DNA from: Pagrus major
Lineage: Eukaryota > Chordata > Actinopteri > Spariformes > Sparidae
Direction of reading: 5' to 3'
Assembly (NCBI RefSeq): GCF_040436345.1
Contig: NC_133215.1
Coordinates: 39,858,983 to 39,922,982, forward strand
DNA: 64,000 bases
Below the pieces are notes generated by a model. It was not told where the DNA came from and searched no databases. It saw only the letters and a program-made list of their open reading frames with translations. Made by a program: the position numbers and the translations under genes. Of the stretch, positions 11,479-23,788 are shown piece by piece. Position 1 is the first letter of the stretch, and each line of letters begins with the position of its first letter.

Positions 11479-14400
11479 GTGGGTGGACAGAGCAGGACAA
11501 TAAAGAACGACACAAGTAGCTTTTTCAATAAAAAAAACCTTAATGGATTGATAAAGGATGTTTAGGACAGCTGGTGTGTTCTCTTGTTTTGAGTTGTGAT
11601 GACCAGTCAGTCTGAGTAATTCAAGATCAACTCCTCCAGAATATGACAGTTGTGTGGGATTTGAACATAAAACTATAGCTCAGTGCAGTACATCTTGTGT
11701 ATAAGAGCACCTATGCAGCATTATTGAAGAGAAATTCTGGCCACCAGATTAATGCTGATAGTGGTGACCTGTCTGCTGAGAGGATTGACATTTGGTACCT
11801 GTTCCTTTAGGTTCTGTCAAGTCGGAGGTTCTTTGTGTACAAAGTGACTTTTGCACACTAAAAGTAAAAACTAATCCTCACAATTTGAGATTAAATGTCA
11901 AATTATGGAGTGGGGGAAAGCTGGAAGTGAAGCCTTATTATGAGAATAGGGATTATGTTTGACCTGCAAAACTAATTTCCTTCAGTCTCAGCTGTACTTT
12001 GTTCATGCTAGTTAGCTAATGTTAGCATGATTCTGTAACATGCTAAACTAAAAGGGTAAACATGGTAAATCTACCTGCTAAACTTAACATGTTAGCATTG
12101 CCATTGTTGTCAGACAAACAAACAAATATCAAAGCTGGTAGCATGGCTGCAGACTCTTAGACTGGTTTTAACAGTCGGTGTGATTTAAATATGATATTAG
12201 CCAGACACTGTTGACTTTTGTGGCTGTGACTTACTGTAAAGTCAAATACTGTCAACTAAAAAGAGTTCTGATGAAACTGGTGATGTTTCAGAGATGGAGG
12301 ACAAGATGACAATGATGGGAGATGAAGTGCTTGTGCCCGAAGAGTCTGTCCCTGTTCCCAAAAATGGTAGAGAGGACACACATCACTTATAACAGTGTAT
12401 TCTCATCGTCAACGGCCGCTCATCGTCAACTAAACAAAAAATACATATTTGAGTAATCAGTTACTCCCCAACTCTTACATATTTTGTGTTATAGAAACAA
12501 GTTTAATTAGATGAAGCAAAAGTCTGCTCACAGTGACAAGATTTAAACGTATTGGCAACACATAAACATTTTGATAATGCAATATAATGTATCCATGGAC
12601 AGTATCCATATGTACTACAGTACTTCATAGTGCGCGTCTTTACTTGTTATATGTATCTTTGAGGAGGCAGCAGCACCTGAATATGAGAACCACATGGCTT
12701 TACATCACTTGTCTTTCTTTATGTTCCTTAATGAATGAGGTCACCTTAACATCACCACCACCACTGACATAGTAATGAAAGCCAAACATCTCTCCCCAAA
12801 TATCACAATGTCATGTAGAATGTTCAACTGCAGTCATAGCAGTATGCTTACTGTGTTTGGTTATTAACAAAAACCTCCCTTGTTTGGCTCTACTGCTTAC
12901 TGTTCTCCAAAGTATATCAGAGCCATGACAGACAGGTGCTGGTGTCATTAGAGCAGCTGTTCTTGCTGTAAGAGGCTGTAAAATGTGAGATTAAAAGGGA
13001 TCTGTTATCAGTGTATTTCCCTCAAAGTATTTTGTTGAAGTAAAGTCAATGCTCTCTCTATGCTTTCTCTCTGTAGCTCGTTTAAACTTCTGTCCAGACG
13101 GCTGGTTCAGCCATGGCTCTCGCTGCTTCATGTTCGTCAATACTCCCATGAACTGGTACAGTGCTGAGGTACAGCTTCTCTAACATTTGGTATAGTTATA
13201 GTGAGCTATATAATAGCTATAATAGCATCTGATAGACTCATGCTATTCATTCAGTCAGGCTGCTTTCGAACTTACCATCAGCACACATGATGAATGAACA
13301 TGTTCTGCAACATAAAGCCTCTGGATGGTGATGGTATCTGTTAGTAGGTCAGTCACCATCAGTCCATGAAAAGATGAACTTTACGTTCACATAGAAGATC
13401 GAGTCATTTCCATGTGGAGGAGGAAAATGGAGACAGGAAGCACAGAGTGATCTTTGTGGATGTACAACTAACTATTGTTTATGTCATTTCCTGTGTCCAT
13501 CAGGAGCACTGCAACAGCCAGGGTGCCCACCTGGCCTCAGTCACCAGCCCTAGAGAGTACAGCTTCCTCCAGCAGATCACACAGACAGCCGGTCAGAGCA
13601 TTGCATGGCTGGGAGGCTTCAACCTGCAAGTGTGAATTTATGAAGAAATACCACCTCAGTCAGTCCAGGTCAAGGCCAGGACCTGGTCCAAAGGACTCTA
13701 GACTCACACATGAGAGCAGCACTTGCTTACACTCATGCTTTTTGTTCCTCAGGGCCAGTGGATGTGGATCGACCGTGAAGGTTTCTATTACACAAACTGG
13801 TACTCCTCCTCCTCTTCCAGCAGCTACCCCTGCATCCACTTACGCACCAACTGTAAGTCCACCTGTTAGCTTTGACTGGAGAGCTCCATTAGCTTCACTT
13901 TGATCTGTTTTTACCTTTATTTTCTCTCAGGAAAATGACATGAAGAAAATATCCTCAGCTAATGTGTTGGTTCAGATCCATTTACTACACAGCTGTCTGC
14001 CTGGCTCTTGAAGGCAACATCGTACATAATCAATTTTTTTTGTCAAATGTGAGTGTTATTTGAATATTTTTTCTGTCCAAGTTTTAATCAGCATGGCTGT
14101 TTACATTGTGCTGTAACTCAGAGAGTGGATATGTCTTTGTGTATGTCTTGATAGAAGACGATGCCCAGAACAGTGTGAACGTGACATTCATTTGTTCTTC
14201 AGGGACACTTTTATTGGTCTGACTGCTGATTTACTCAATTTTCTGCACCAGTGAACACTATGGTGACTCATTTGTCAACTTAAATCATAAATTAAGAGTT
14301 AGTGTTGTTATTTTTCTCTTCTTTTTCAGATGGATGGGGTAACACCAGGTGCAGCACCTCTTATCGCTTCATCTGCTCCAAGAACCCATTTGGTTGTTAA
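11257..14400 (+). CDS. Secreted C-type lectin (fish L-2/ladderlectin-like), seven coding exons
   Basis: Coding exons: 11257-11305, 11369-11398, 12292-12366, 13077-13168, 13504-13629, 13753-13852, 14330-14400. All introns are GT...AG, phases fit, and the frame ends in TAA at 14398: 180 aa. Residues 1-16 ([16 protein letters not shown]) are a signal peptide. An acidic linker (about residues 17-52) precedes one C-type lectin domain with the long-form N-terminal pair (FCPDGW...RCF), [13 protein letters not shown], the core WLGG, YPC, TRC and FIC. A seventh cysteine at the C-terminus is unpaired and could make a dimer. The usual calcium/sugar motif (EPN or QPD with WND) is absent: a run of seven serines stands where it should be. 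Small soluble fish lectins of this kind act in mucus or plasma. Ligand unknown. Confidence 0.9.
11312..11476. repeat. Two (CA)n microsatellites in lectin introns
   Basis: One (about 11312-11347) fills most of the 63 bp first coding intron. The other (about 11424-11476) lies just inside intron 2. Length changes in the first would alter an intron already near the minimum size. Confidence 0.95.
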
Positions 14401-14480
14401 CACACATACTAAACATCGGGGATGGATCAGCTTGGATGTTTTTTTCTGTTAAAAGTCAAATTTGTTTTGTGTCTCACTGA

Positions 14481-14486
14481 ATTAAA
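14481..14486 (+). terminator. Poly(A) signal of the lectin gene
   Basis: ATTAAA 80 bp after the stop codon. A second candidate, AATAAA, lies at 14588-14593. Confidence 0.65.
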
Positions 14487-14600
14487 GTTTTCTATTGTTT
14501 ATTCATAAAAGAGTTAAATGATTAAATCTTCAGTAAATGTTGTGTAAAAGCATATTGTTTGTGACTTTGGCCTTAGGCTTCTTTTTCAATAAAAAGACTT

Positions 14601-15656
14601 GTAAGAATGCAACAATGTGTGATCTTCCTCTAAGAGCTCAGTGGAAAAGGGGTTGTTGAAGTCCAGCTGTATTCTGAAGAGTAACTTGAGTCATTGCAGA
14701 GGAAAGTCAAAGTAGAACTCTTTTTTTACCAGGCTTGTATCAGTGCAGTTCAAATAATGTCCTATAGAGACATCTCAGGACTAATGCTGTCGTCTATGTT
14801 GTGGTGCTATAGGTTGGACGATAAATCACTAATAAATCATTTATGTGATTTATTATTAGGAGCTACCGGCAGCAGATTAAATAAATCATAAAAGTTAGAA
14901 GTGGAAAAATAGTTTGAAGCTTTTTAACCTCTTTTTTGATCATTTTGTTAGAGATTAAAATGGTATAATTGTGAATGTATAATTTGTGAGTTATGTACAG
15001 TATAACAAGAAACCATAAGAAATGTAAAGAAAATGTGAAAAAATTGCTTTTAGAAGCTGACAACAGCCACTCTCCTGCTGCACATTCATTCATTCCTCCA
15101 CTCGCTAAATAACTAACCAGAACATCACAGTCATGATCATGTTCTGATCTGTTGTGCTTGTGGTCACTTCAGTGTAGGCTATAGGGATTCAGAAGAGTTT
15201 TTTGAGATGGATAAACAGTGATGGTGTTTGGGGATGTGAGCAGCATCTGGTATTCAAGTCTGACACTTACTATACCCACACTCCCCCCCATCTCACTGTC
15301 TACTGCTTTACAAGAATGTCATGATAGATCCAAATCACTTCTTACAACCACTGCAGTGGTGTACTGAGACTGTATGAAGGCCAGGGGCAGAAAAAATACA
15401 AAATAAAAAGGGCACCAGCAGCTTATGGAGAAAGCACTGCAACACATTTTCTCCATTTGAAGGGAGCACCACATCACATTTTACCTGGTGAAAGAGCACC
15501 CTTGAGGCCACTCATTTTATCTACTATAGGGGGTTTCCAAGAGTCTGCAGCACTTGTTTTTTGAACAGCCCCCATTTCCAGTCTAAGAAGGAGACGAGTG
15601 AGAGGACGCCACCAAGAAAACTGTTGGGGAACAATGGTAGGGTAGGTGTGGTACTA
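14601..15656. other. Non-coding DNA, nothing recognised
   Basis: Only short ORFs; no motif or terminal repeat recognised. Confidence 0.55.
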
Positions 15657-16133
15657 ATAGTTGTTGTGGAATTTCGGTTCGCTTGACGATTCAGGAGAAA
15701 TGAAGAAAACTCAGAGAGACCGATGAATTATGTTGAAGTAGTTTATACAAGCTTGATCAAGGAGGAACAGAATAACAGCACAACTGTATGCACAGTGCAT
15801 TGTCAAGTCAATCCTCCCAAACCTTCTCTAGTTTCAGGTTATATCCTCCAAGCTCAGAAACATGGGAGACAGTTAGTCTGCTTACAGCAGATAGGTTGTA
15901 GGGTTTTACATAAACAACAGCCTTGGTTTGTCAGAGATCTGTTTTGTAAACATATCTACAGCAGTTTCGAACTGCTAAGTTTGCAAAGACCACGAAAGAT
16001 ATAAACTCATAGATCAGACGTCACTATAGCGTCATCCATACCTTATCGGGCCTAACCTTTATACAGGGTACTTAAGACATCTTATTCTGTGGGGCCAGAA
16101 TGTTCTGGGCCGTAGATTTTCTCCCACAATAGT
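15657..16133 (-). mobile_element. Solo LTR (467 bp) with 5 bp target duplication
   Basis: LTR 15662-16128 begins TGTTGTGG and ends CCCACA. The 5-mer ATAGT flanks it on both sides (15657-15661 and 16129-16133). On the minus strand it has a TATA-like TGTATAAAGG, which suggests that orientation. No internal retroelement sequence remains, so it arose by recombination between two LTRs. It differs from the ERV LTR at 22351. Confidence 0.8.
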
Positions 16134-16348
16134 AATTATCAAAATTAATAATTAGAACCTTGGAATCAGGGACCAATAACCAAACTGGAAAACAGTCTCA
16201 AAAGAAGGGTTCACTTTAAATGTAAATATTTGTAAAATATTTAGAATTAAATGAACACTGAAGGAAATTATTCTGAGCACTGACCATCGCAACCAGCTGT
16301 TACCACAAAGCATTTGCATGAATAATGACAGAAAACTGCTCTGTACAA

Positions 16349-18052
16349 CAGACACGTGCAGAGGGGGGGGGGGCGGAGGATGCTTGAGCACCTGCCCCTT
16401 TGCTCCTTGATGCCCAAAGTGCCCTTTTGTCAGAGTGTTTTTTTTTGTTTGTTTGTTTTTTTGGAAGTGTGTCTGTGTAAGTCCGTCTGTGTGGCCCCAA
16501 AATAATAATAAATAAACAAAATAATAATTTAGATCTACCTTGGTTGGTACCTTGGTGATCCATAACGTGCCCTCACTCTGCCGTCACTGCCATGACGTGC
16601 CCACACATGCCCCGCTGCTAATCGCGAAGCTGCTGGAGACGGGCACTGCTAGTCGCGTGAAACCGGAGACCCGACCCGAGGGAGTAAACAACTTGTCCGG
16701 TGAGTAGGTTTACTGCGGTATTTGTTTGTGCAAGGTGTATTCTTGCAAGATGACTGACGAAGTGAAGTGAGCAATGAGCGTCCTCTGTGTCGTCCAAATC
16801 AGAACACACACTTCTCTCTCACAATTATAGCCAAGCCACTAGTTAACCACACACAGCTGCTGTGGGGGAAAAGTACGTGTTTTTTTGTTTGTTTCTGTAT
16901 GTTTCTCTTGTCATGGGCAAAGTGCATTAGAGAGATATCATGTGCTATTTTACTGTCAAGCTGTTTTTTCCTTTGTTTCTAGAGGCAATGAGGCATAGAC
17001 TATGCTATTTCAGTAAAATTATGCATATTCACATATTTTTGGACTATTACAGTATAAATAAAACAATAATAGAAGAATTTGAGTTTTGATTTTCTCAACC
17101 TCTCATTTAAACATGTCAGTACTTGTTTGTTTATAGCATTTACACACAAATTAAATATAATATGCATACAAATTATATAACTTGCTCAATAAAAGCACAA
17201 AAATATTTAAATACATGATTTCTATATCATTTAATTATTATTTTTACTTTATTATTAGCACTAGGAATAATAAAGGGTACATGTCAATTTATAAATGCAG
17301 GATGAAACATTTCATGTTGAAGTCATGAAACAAAAATAAAGCTGTGAAATTAAAATAAAGAGGTGTCAGGATTGATTAAGTTTTGTCCTCCAATTTGATT
17401 AAAATTGAAATGCAAGGACAGGAAGAGTAGCCAAAGTTAAACAGTCCAGTGTATAATGGTGATCTAAATTCAACTTAATACATTATCTTCATATGTCCTA
17501 AATTAATGCACAGCTTTAATTATGGCTTTGTGGATATAGGCTGGCCTATTAATGTTCCCCTTTCAGTTTAAGAATGAGCAACTTGTTCTGTTTAGTTCAA
17601 GAAGTCAGCCTTGGCTGCAGCCTCTGTCAGCAGGTAGTCTCCTCCAAACTCTTAGCAGTATTGCAGGTCATCTTGTCATGATCACATACTGTAACACTTG
17701 TTTAATCACCTACTATCTCTCCCATGCTCTTTTTAGTGTCTACAGTCCACGTCCAGCAATATCAGCAGCAGCAGCCTCCTCACCAACCTCTTCAACAGAA
17801 GCTGTTCAATGTACCCCATCAGGTAAAACAGAGACTAATTTTGCTTTGCACTGACCTCTAACAAATAAATGAGGTGTGGACAATGATTTGGTATGTTGTG
17901 ATTCCTTGTTACATTCTTTATGAATATGGGTTTCTACAATTCAACCGGTTATATTGCAAGGTATGCTTCTGTATGGTGTTTCAAATTTGTGCTCCATGTG
18001 CCCCTTTTCAACTTTGAGCACCTGCCCCTCCAAAGGTCTCTGCACGGCCCTG
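16349..18052. mobile_element. Possible decayed non-autonomous hAT-like element
   Basis: The left end reads CAGACACGTGCAGAGG and the right end, reversed, CAGGGCCGTGCAGAGA, a matching terminal inverted repeat. The word TTGAGCACCTGCCCCT occurs near both ends, but in direct orientation, and the flanking 8-mers (CTGTACAA and CTACTGTG) do not match. A spliceable exon-like piece lies near 17738-17821. The call is tentative. Confidence 0.35.
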
Positions 18053-18770
18053 CTACTGTGTTCACATACTGAAAATAGTATATCCGGTGTTCAAACAGGC
18101 ACAGTAATCCTTGTGAAGAAACCATTTCAGAAAACCACTGTGCTCGGCTATTTTCATGCAGGAGTAATAAATGTGTCTGAATCCACGTGGTCGTCCTGTC
18201 CTACTTTAACCGAGACACACCGCAGAATAGACTCCGCTACATAATGACATAGTTTGTCCAGCAGAGTGCGCTACAACGGGGGATAAAACAGCTGGTGTCA
18301 GGAAATGTAACAGCTACCTCACTAATGGTTAAACTATAAACCAGCACAAAAATGACAATTACCAACGTAACATAAGCCACTATGTTCTGAACAGGCACAC
18401 TAAAAACACTTACAAAAAGTAACATTTTAGTTTTAGAACAAGCAAACTTGTTGTGCTCCTCTACATCAGAGACGCACTGGGAATCCACTGGAAGCTGCTC
18501 TATGAGCTGCTACAGGTTTTGTCTCGCCCTCCGCACGGCATCATACCATGAATGTATAAAGAGAACCCAGCGGGAACGTTTCAGAAGTGGAGCCTTTTAT
18601 CCGCCCGATTTTGTTGACTTGCTTAGATTTTGTTGATCTGGTCATTTTTCGTTTTTATACAATCAGGAGTCTGCACAGGGTGTTTTATTTTGAAAATTGA
18701 CCGGATGCTCTATGCAGTTCCTGTGTCTCACTTCCTGTCGGTGTTGTGCCAATGTAGGTATCCCCGACGC
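18053..18770. other. Non-coding DNA, nothing recognised
   Basis: No coding motif recognised between the candidate hAT-like element and the left inverted repeat of the MULE-type element. Confidence 0.5.
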
Positions 18771-19100
18771 GGTATTTTTTTTCGTAGGAAAGTCCGGGAA
18801 TCTCATTAATATTCATGAGGTGCTGTCATCTTATTGGCAGATCAAGGCGCTTCGTGATTGGTTGATGCAGCTACGTGCGGCTAAACGTTCATTGATGCAG
18901 AGTGCAGCATACGGTAAGATTATGGCTCATCACTCCCACTGATATGAGTTATTCATCAAAACTACTAGGCTACGTAAAACTACTAGGCTACGTTAATGTA
19001 ATCATATCACCATGACAAATATTGGCTGCTCAAAACATCTGAAATAATCTTAATTATCGCCACTAACCGCGAATTCGTACGGACAGCTAGCACCATTGGT
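18771..19100 (+). repeat. Left terminal inverted repeat of the MULE-type element
   Basis: Pairs with 39041-39424 in reverse. It contains a tandem doublet of a 17 bp word ending CTAGGCTACGT at about 18958-18992. Confidence 0.8.
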
Positions 19101-19461
19101 GTTAGCCAAATTTTCTGTGTTATTTCATATGTTTACCCTGTTCTATTATGAATAAAATATGGGTTAATGAGATTTGAAAATCATTGTATCACGTTTTTAT
19201 TTGTACATAGGAGTTTGTACATGTATTAGTGTAATAATAGTATTATTTTACATTTCAGTGAGAGCAGCAGTATGTGTAATAATGTCCAGGGGAACGTGAA
19301 AGAATATCCTCTGTTAAAGGTCAGATTCATTTAAAATCAACTTTATTGATAAGCAGTGAACAGAACAAACATGAACTATAAACAACACATTGTACATACT
19401 GATGCAGGGGTAGAGTTGATGTTAGGATTAAGGTTATGGCTAATGGTTGTTAAATTGAGGT

Positions 19462-19690
19462 ATAGGCTTTATGCACAGCTCAACTACTTTCTGAACTTAA
19501 ACCAGCTCCTTTATTTCCTGTCTTACATTATTGGACAAACTGATTAATCCAGGTGTGTCTGACTCTGACCTCAGTAGTCACAAGAATGATCAGACACACC
19601 TGGATTAATCAGTTTGTCTAATAATGTAAAACAGGAAATAAAAGAGCTGGTTTAAGTTCAGGAAGTAGTGGAGCTGTGCATAAAGCCTAT
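19462..19690. mobile_element. Foldback (hairpin) element with 101 bp arms
   Basis: Arms 19462-19562 and 19590-19690 are reverse complements with only about five mismatches, around a 27 nt loop. A transcript would form a near-perfect 100 bp hairpin. It lies in the 5' region of the MULE-type gene. Confidence 0.9.
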
Positions 19691-19770
19691 TGCCCCGACC
19701 ATCTTCTACTGACAGATCTGCCAATAAATCCTCACTAACCAACTGAAGTCAATGGGCCCTATTTTGACAG

Positions 19771-21443
19771 GACCTATTACAGGAGGACTACCACCATCAT
19801 GTGTGCTCCTATCAGTCTCTACGAGGGACAAATTTCAGGGCAAATCTTCGAGTTTGGCTTGCTAGGGAGGATGAGGTTCAGAGGTGGTTGGAGGACTTCC
19901 AGAAATCCTCAGGCTTCACCTGGAAAAAGTCCAAAACCTACCCTAATGCAGGGCAAGGCTCAAATAAGTATAGGGTTAGTACTAAACAGTCCACCCCCCA
20001 CATCTCCTTAACGTTGTGTGTACACCATTTACCAGATTTTTCTTCTTTTCTACATCATCTGTAGGTGGACTTAAGGTCGTAGCATAACACCCGGGGAAGT
20101 GCTGGCAAGGTGACAAAAAACACCTCCTGTCCTGCCACCATGTACCTAGTCCTGAAAAGGCAGTGCTTCAATAAAGGGAGAAAGTCAAGGTTAGTACTTT
20201 TTTTTGACTCCAATGATAGTTGGACTGTTTTTGCTGAATCTGGTGTGTGTGGATTAATTATATACCTTTCACATATCCATTTTATGTCAGGTCAGAAGAT
20301 CCACATATCCTGGAGGGATTTTTTTTCCAAAATAAGCCTCGAGAATGAGCGCAACCATCGGCTCTCATGTGCTGAAGCACTTAAAAACAGGGATGTTTGC
20401 CAGGACACCTGCAACAAATTACAGGCCCTGTTCAGAGTGGGCACTCTCCCTCATCGGCCCTTGACACGCTGAAATTTGACCTGCAGGAAAGAGAGGGGGA
20501 GAACTACATTTTTGCTGCCGCAGATCGCTCTGTCTGCCCCGATCTCCAGTTCTGCTACAGGTGGGTAAGGTGGGCATAATAGGCATTAAAAAAATATAAG
20601 GAATGTGACTTACATTTAAGTACAATGAGGTGTATGGAGCTCCATTCAAAACTCCCATTTAGAATTCTGCCTCCTATAACTCAGCCCCAGATCCACATAC
20701 TACCACAGGAATGGTCTTGTATGCATCATCCCCCTGAGACAGAGACATAAAGATGGTTAGTGGTTCCTGGGCTGGGTGAAAGGAAGCAAAAGTATCCACA
20801 TTATAAAGACCTGCAGATGTCAATGTATTTTATCGATGTAGTTTTTTGCACCAAGTAGGGGTGATTTTTCAGATACAGAGTGTGGTTTGGTGTCAAAATT
20901 CTTGTTCTATGTAAATCAATTCCCAAATGCGCACTTTGACATTTTGATTTTGTCATTGATTTTGTCTCCACAAGCACATCCGGCAAAGTGGAGAGATGGT
21001 CTTTGTTGATTCGTCAGGCAACTGTGATCGGCAAAACCACCGAATTTTCCTCCTCATGACCCACTCTACTGCAGGTGGGTTGCCATTAGGTATTCTCATC
21101 ACCACCTCTGAGAACCAGGCCACCATCACAGCTGCCCTGCACAGAAGTACCCAAAGTTCCTCCGACACCTTGCTGAGGTCTTCAGAAGGAGAGAAGAGTG
21201 GGCCATCTGCCTCCAGTCTAAACTGCCAACAAGAGGAAACCACATGAATAACTACGTGGAGAGTACAATGCGCATTCTGAAAGAGAAGGTCCTCTACAGA
21301 CTGAAGGCATACAATGTCACACAGCTGGTTAGCTTTGTTACCATGCGCATGGAAGAGTACTACATCGCCGCCTCGCCAACAACAGAGGGAAGCAGTTGAA
21401 AAACATCCACCATGGCGATGTTGACTGTGAGGCGATTGTTCAG
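19771..21443 (+). pseudogene. MULE-type transposase gene, first exons (broken)
   Basis: Exon-like blocks with splice signals: 19771-19974 (SGFTWKKSKTYPNAG; donor GTTAGT), 20065-20189 (NTSCPATMYLVLKR; in-frame TAG after DLRS), 20291-20560 (frameshift in a T-run; then ERNHRLSCAEALKNRDV, and in another frame SPSSALDTLKFDLQ and ICPDLQFCYR-like), 20975-21443 (GEMVFVDSSGNCDRQNHRIF, GGLPLGILITTSENQATITAAL). Directly after that the frame jumps to EEWAICLQSKLPTRG and NYVESTMRILKEKVLYRLKAYN. The middle of the DDE/MULE domain, with later catalytic acids, is deleted near 21150. The protein family is the fish MULE/SWIM-like group, recognised from memory. Retained introns show it is a decayed transposon gene, not a processed copy. 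Confidence 0.75.
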
Positions 21444-21662
21444 GTACGTTTTGTAGCATCCCCACACTCTGGAACACACTGTAAGAGGAGACAGAAATAT
21501 AAAAAAAAAATTTAAAAAAACTTCCCTTTATAATAATAAACTTATCATATATACATAGTAGCCTTACAAGATTCTCCCAGGTGAAATAATTTTGAACTGC
21601 TACAATCAATGTTTTAATAACAGAAAAATCACTTTAAAAAAAAAACATTTTAACATAAAGAC

Positions 21663-22342
21663 AACCTCAATCCGTGTATCATTCGTTCATTCGTTTTTCA
21701 AAATAAAACCAAAAATAAGAAAACGAAAAAACAATTCCTTTTCTCAGTATTCGTTTCCTAAACTAAAATGAAAAAACGGATAACGACTCGTTTTTTTCAG
21801 TTTTCGATTTTATGCTCAAATGAATAATGGAAAAAACGGATAACGAGCGTTTCCCGTTTCATGTTTTATCCCATTTTGATCTGAAAAAAGTTCAATGAGC
21901 CGGAAGCGGAAGTGACCGTCTCTGTCTCTGTACTGCGAGGGCGCGCAAAACAAAAATAATGGCAGGACTTGAGGATCATGCAGATATAATTGGACAGCTT
22001 TTTGAGGATGGTAAAACGCATGCCGAGATTTCTACCACGCTCTGGTAACGTCAGAGAATTGACTGGCTCTGCTAACGTTAGCTTTGCTCCAGGCCACTTC
22101 CGGGTGACGGTAATTTCCGGTGTAGGTACCAAATGCTTGCAACATGAAACGGGAAACGCTCGTTATCCGTTTTTTCCATTATTCATTTGAGCATAAAATC
22201 GAAAACTGAAAAAAACGAGTCGTTATCCGTTTTTTCATTTTAGTTTAGGAAACGAATACTGAGAAAAGGAATTGTTTTTTCGTTTTCTTTTTTTGGTTTT
22301 ATTTTGAAAAACGAATGAACGAATGATACACGGATTAACCTC
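21663..22342. mobile_element. Non-autonomous DNA transposon, 668 bp, with 195 bp inverted repeats and 6 bp duplication
   Basis: Arms 21669-21863 and 22143-22336 are near-perfect reverse complements (ends AATCCGTG...CACGGATT). The 6-mer AACCTC flanks the element at 21663-21668 and 22337-22342. The 279 bp core contains a short reading frame (see next entry). Its superfamily is not certain; a 6 bp duplication would fit few groups, IS3EU being one guess. Confidence 0.9.
21959..22048 (+). CDS. 29-codon ORF in the palindromic element, candidate relic first exon of a transposase
   Basis: ATG to TAA, starting [20 protein letters not shown] and continuing with an H-A-E-I-S stretch. It resembles the N-terminal helix-turn-helix start of fish transposases and ends at a potential splice donor (CTCTG|GTAACG). 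This suggests the short element derives from an autonomous parent by deletion of everything after exon 1. Inference only. Confidence 0.4.
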   Translation: MAGLEDHADIIGQLFEDGKTHAEISTTLW

Positions 22343-22350
22343 TAATAGAG

Positions 22351-22807
22351 TGTCGTATCTTCAGTGGGGATGCAGTCAAAGATGTTTGAAGAAAAACTCC
22401 GCCGACACTGTCTTAGTTGTATAACAAATTTATTACAATAAGTTCAGTATCGTAATCAAGTAACACGTTACTTGGAGAGTCTCCAGCCGAATAATGAAAC
22501 TCTGCCGACAATATGCAGACAGCTCCTTATATACCGAGCTTGCTTTGGTCAAAAACTTAGTTATATCTTTAATCATATTAAGAGAGGGACAGAAGAACAG
22601 TAGAGGCATCTCTTGTAGGGTGCCTCACCACACTGACCTTCACCTCTGACCCAGAGCCTCCATGGCTCTGCTGATCTAATTATGTCAGTATCCGGTACCC
22701 CTAATTAAATAACCTCCGGAAGGCCCAAACAGCAACTAACATTCCAATATATTCTCCTACTACAAACCATTTATATAAATATGCTGCATCGAACAGCAGA
22801 CACCTCA
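22351..22807 (-). repeat. ERV 3' LTR (457 bp)
   Basis: TGTCGTATC...ACCTCA ends. On the minus strand it has a TATATAAGG promoter-like box and an AATAAA. It is almost identical to the split 5' LTR. Confidence 0.95.
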
Positions 22808-22820
22808 TATTCCCCCCTTC
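22808..22820 (-). other. ERV polypurine tract
   Basis: On the minus strand GAAGGGGGGAATA, directly beside the 3' LTR. Confidence 0.75.
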
Positions 22821-23785
22821 GGGACTAGTCAGAGTCCCGATAAGCAGAATATGAACAAACATGTGTACTTTGGTGTCAAGAATGATAATTCCTCCAAACA
22901 TGATCTTAACAATACAACAAATTTAATGGAGTGTGAAAGCGAAAAACCTGTCTGGCAGCTATCTTTCCTGAAGTAACCCTCAAACAATCTAGACAGGAAA
23001 ATTCTCTCACGGCCCCTCTGCCCAGGCGGCCACATATAGTACTCCAACCCAATTAAAAGAGGAATTTTACTCAGTCTATATAATAATATAATATTAGACA
23101 AATACATATGGAAACCTCAGCAAATAAAGTCAAAACAATGTCCACCTTTAGGCTGGTCGACCCATCGTACCTTCCAATGGACCTGTCCCTGCCTATCCGC
23201 AATGTCCCTAAGGACCGAAAAAGAAAGAAAAAACTGAGGTCCCAACATATTAGTCCCACACTGAATCGAATCAAACATGATCAATTGTACAGATTACCAT
23301 GCAAAAATAACATTTCATACATGCAATACATATATATGTTATTTCATTTTTCATTTGTTATTCTTTATTTTTCTAAACACCGGAACTTATCAGCTTATAG
23401 TTCCTCTGCAGCATCGATTCCCAACTCTGAACATTTTCACAATGTCCTTGTTCAGAGTCTTTCATCCATTTTGATTGTCCTTATTGTACTTTCTGAATCC
23501 CTTTAACAGCTTGGGATCTTTGAATCATCAACTGCCCTCATAGCGGTCCTCCCCCAATGTCGTTCTAAGGGAAGAAGAAAACACCAACCAGTATCTTTTG
23601 TAGAAATAACATATGCAATTCAAATCATCAAATACAATTCAACATTCTATAATTAATATAATTTCCATGTATACATATGAATTACATTGGCTAGTTCCCC
23701 CTTTTAACACCAATTACTACAATAACCCCACTAAGTAACTAGATAACTCTAAAAATAAATTTTAAAACTATAAGTATGTTAGACG
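22821..23785. other. ERV region between env and the 3' LTR
   Basis: About 1 kb without a convincing gene. A 92-codon minus-strand frame (23107-22829) has no recognised motif. Long for a simple retrovirus, where env usually ends near the polypurine tract. Confidence 0.5.
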
Positions 23786-23788
23786 TAG

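Noticed and set aside
13475..13903. 142-codon ORF in the lectin gene
   Set aside because: Reads through an intron in the wrong frame; splice sites and lectin motifs support the other frame.
20953..21609. 218-codon minus-strand ORF
   Set aside because: Antisense of the MULE-type exons, which show clear protein motifs on the plus strand.
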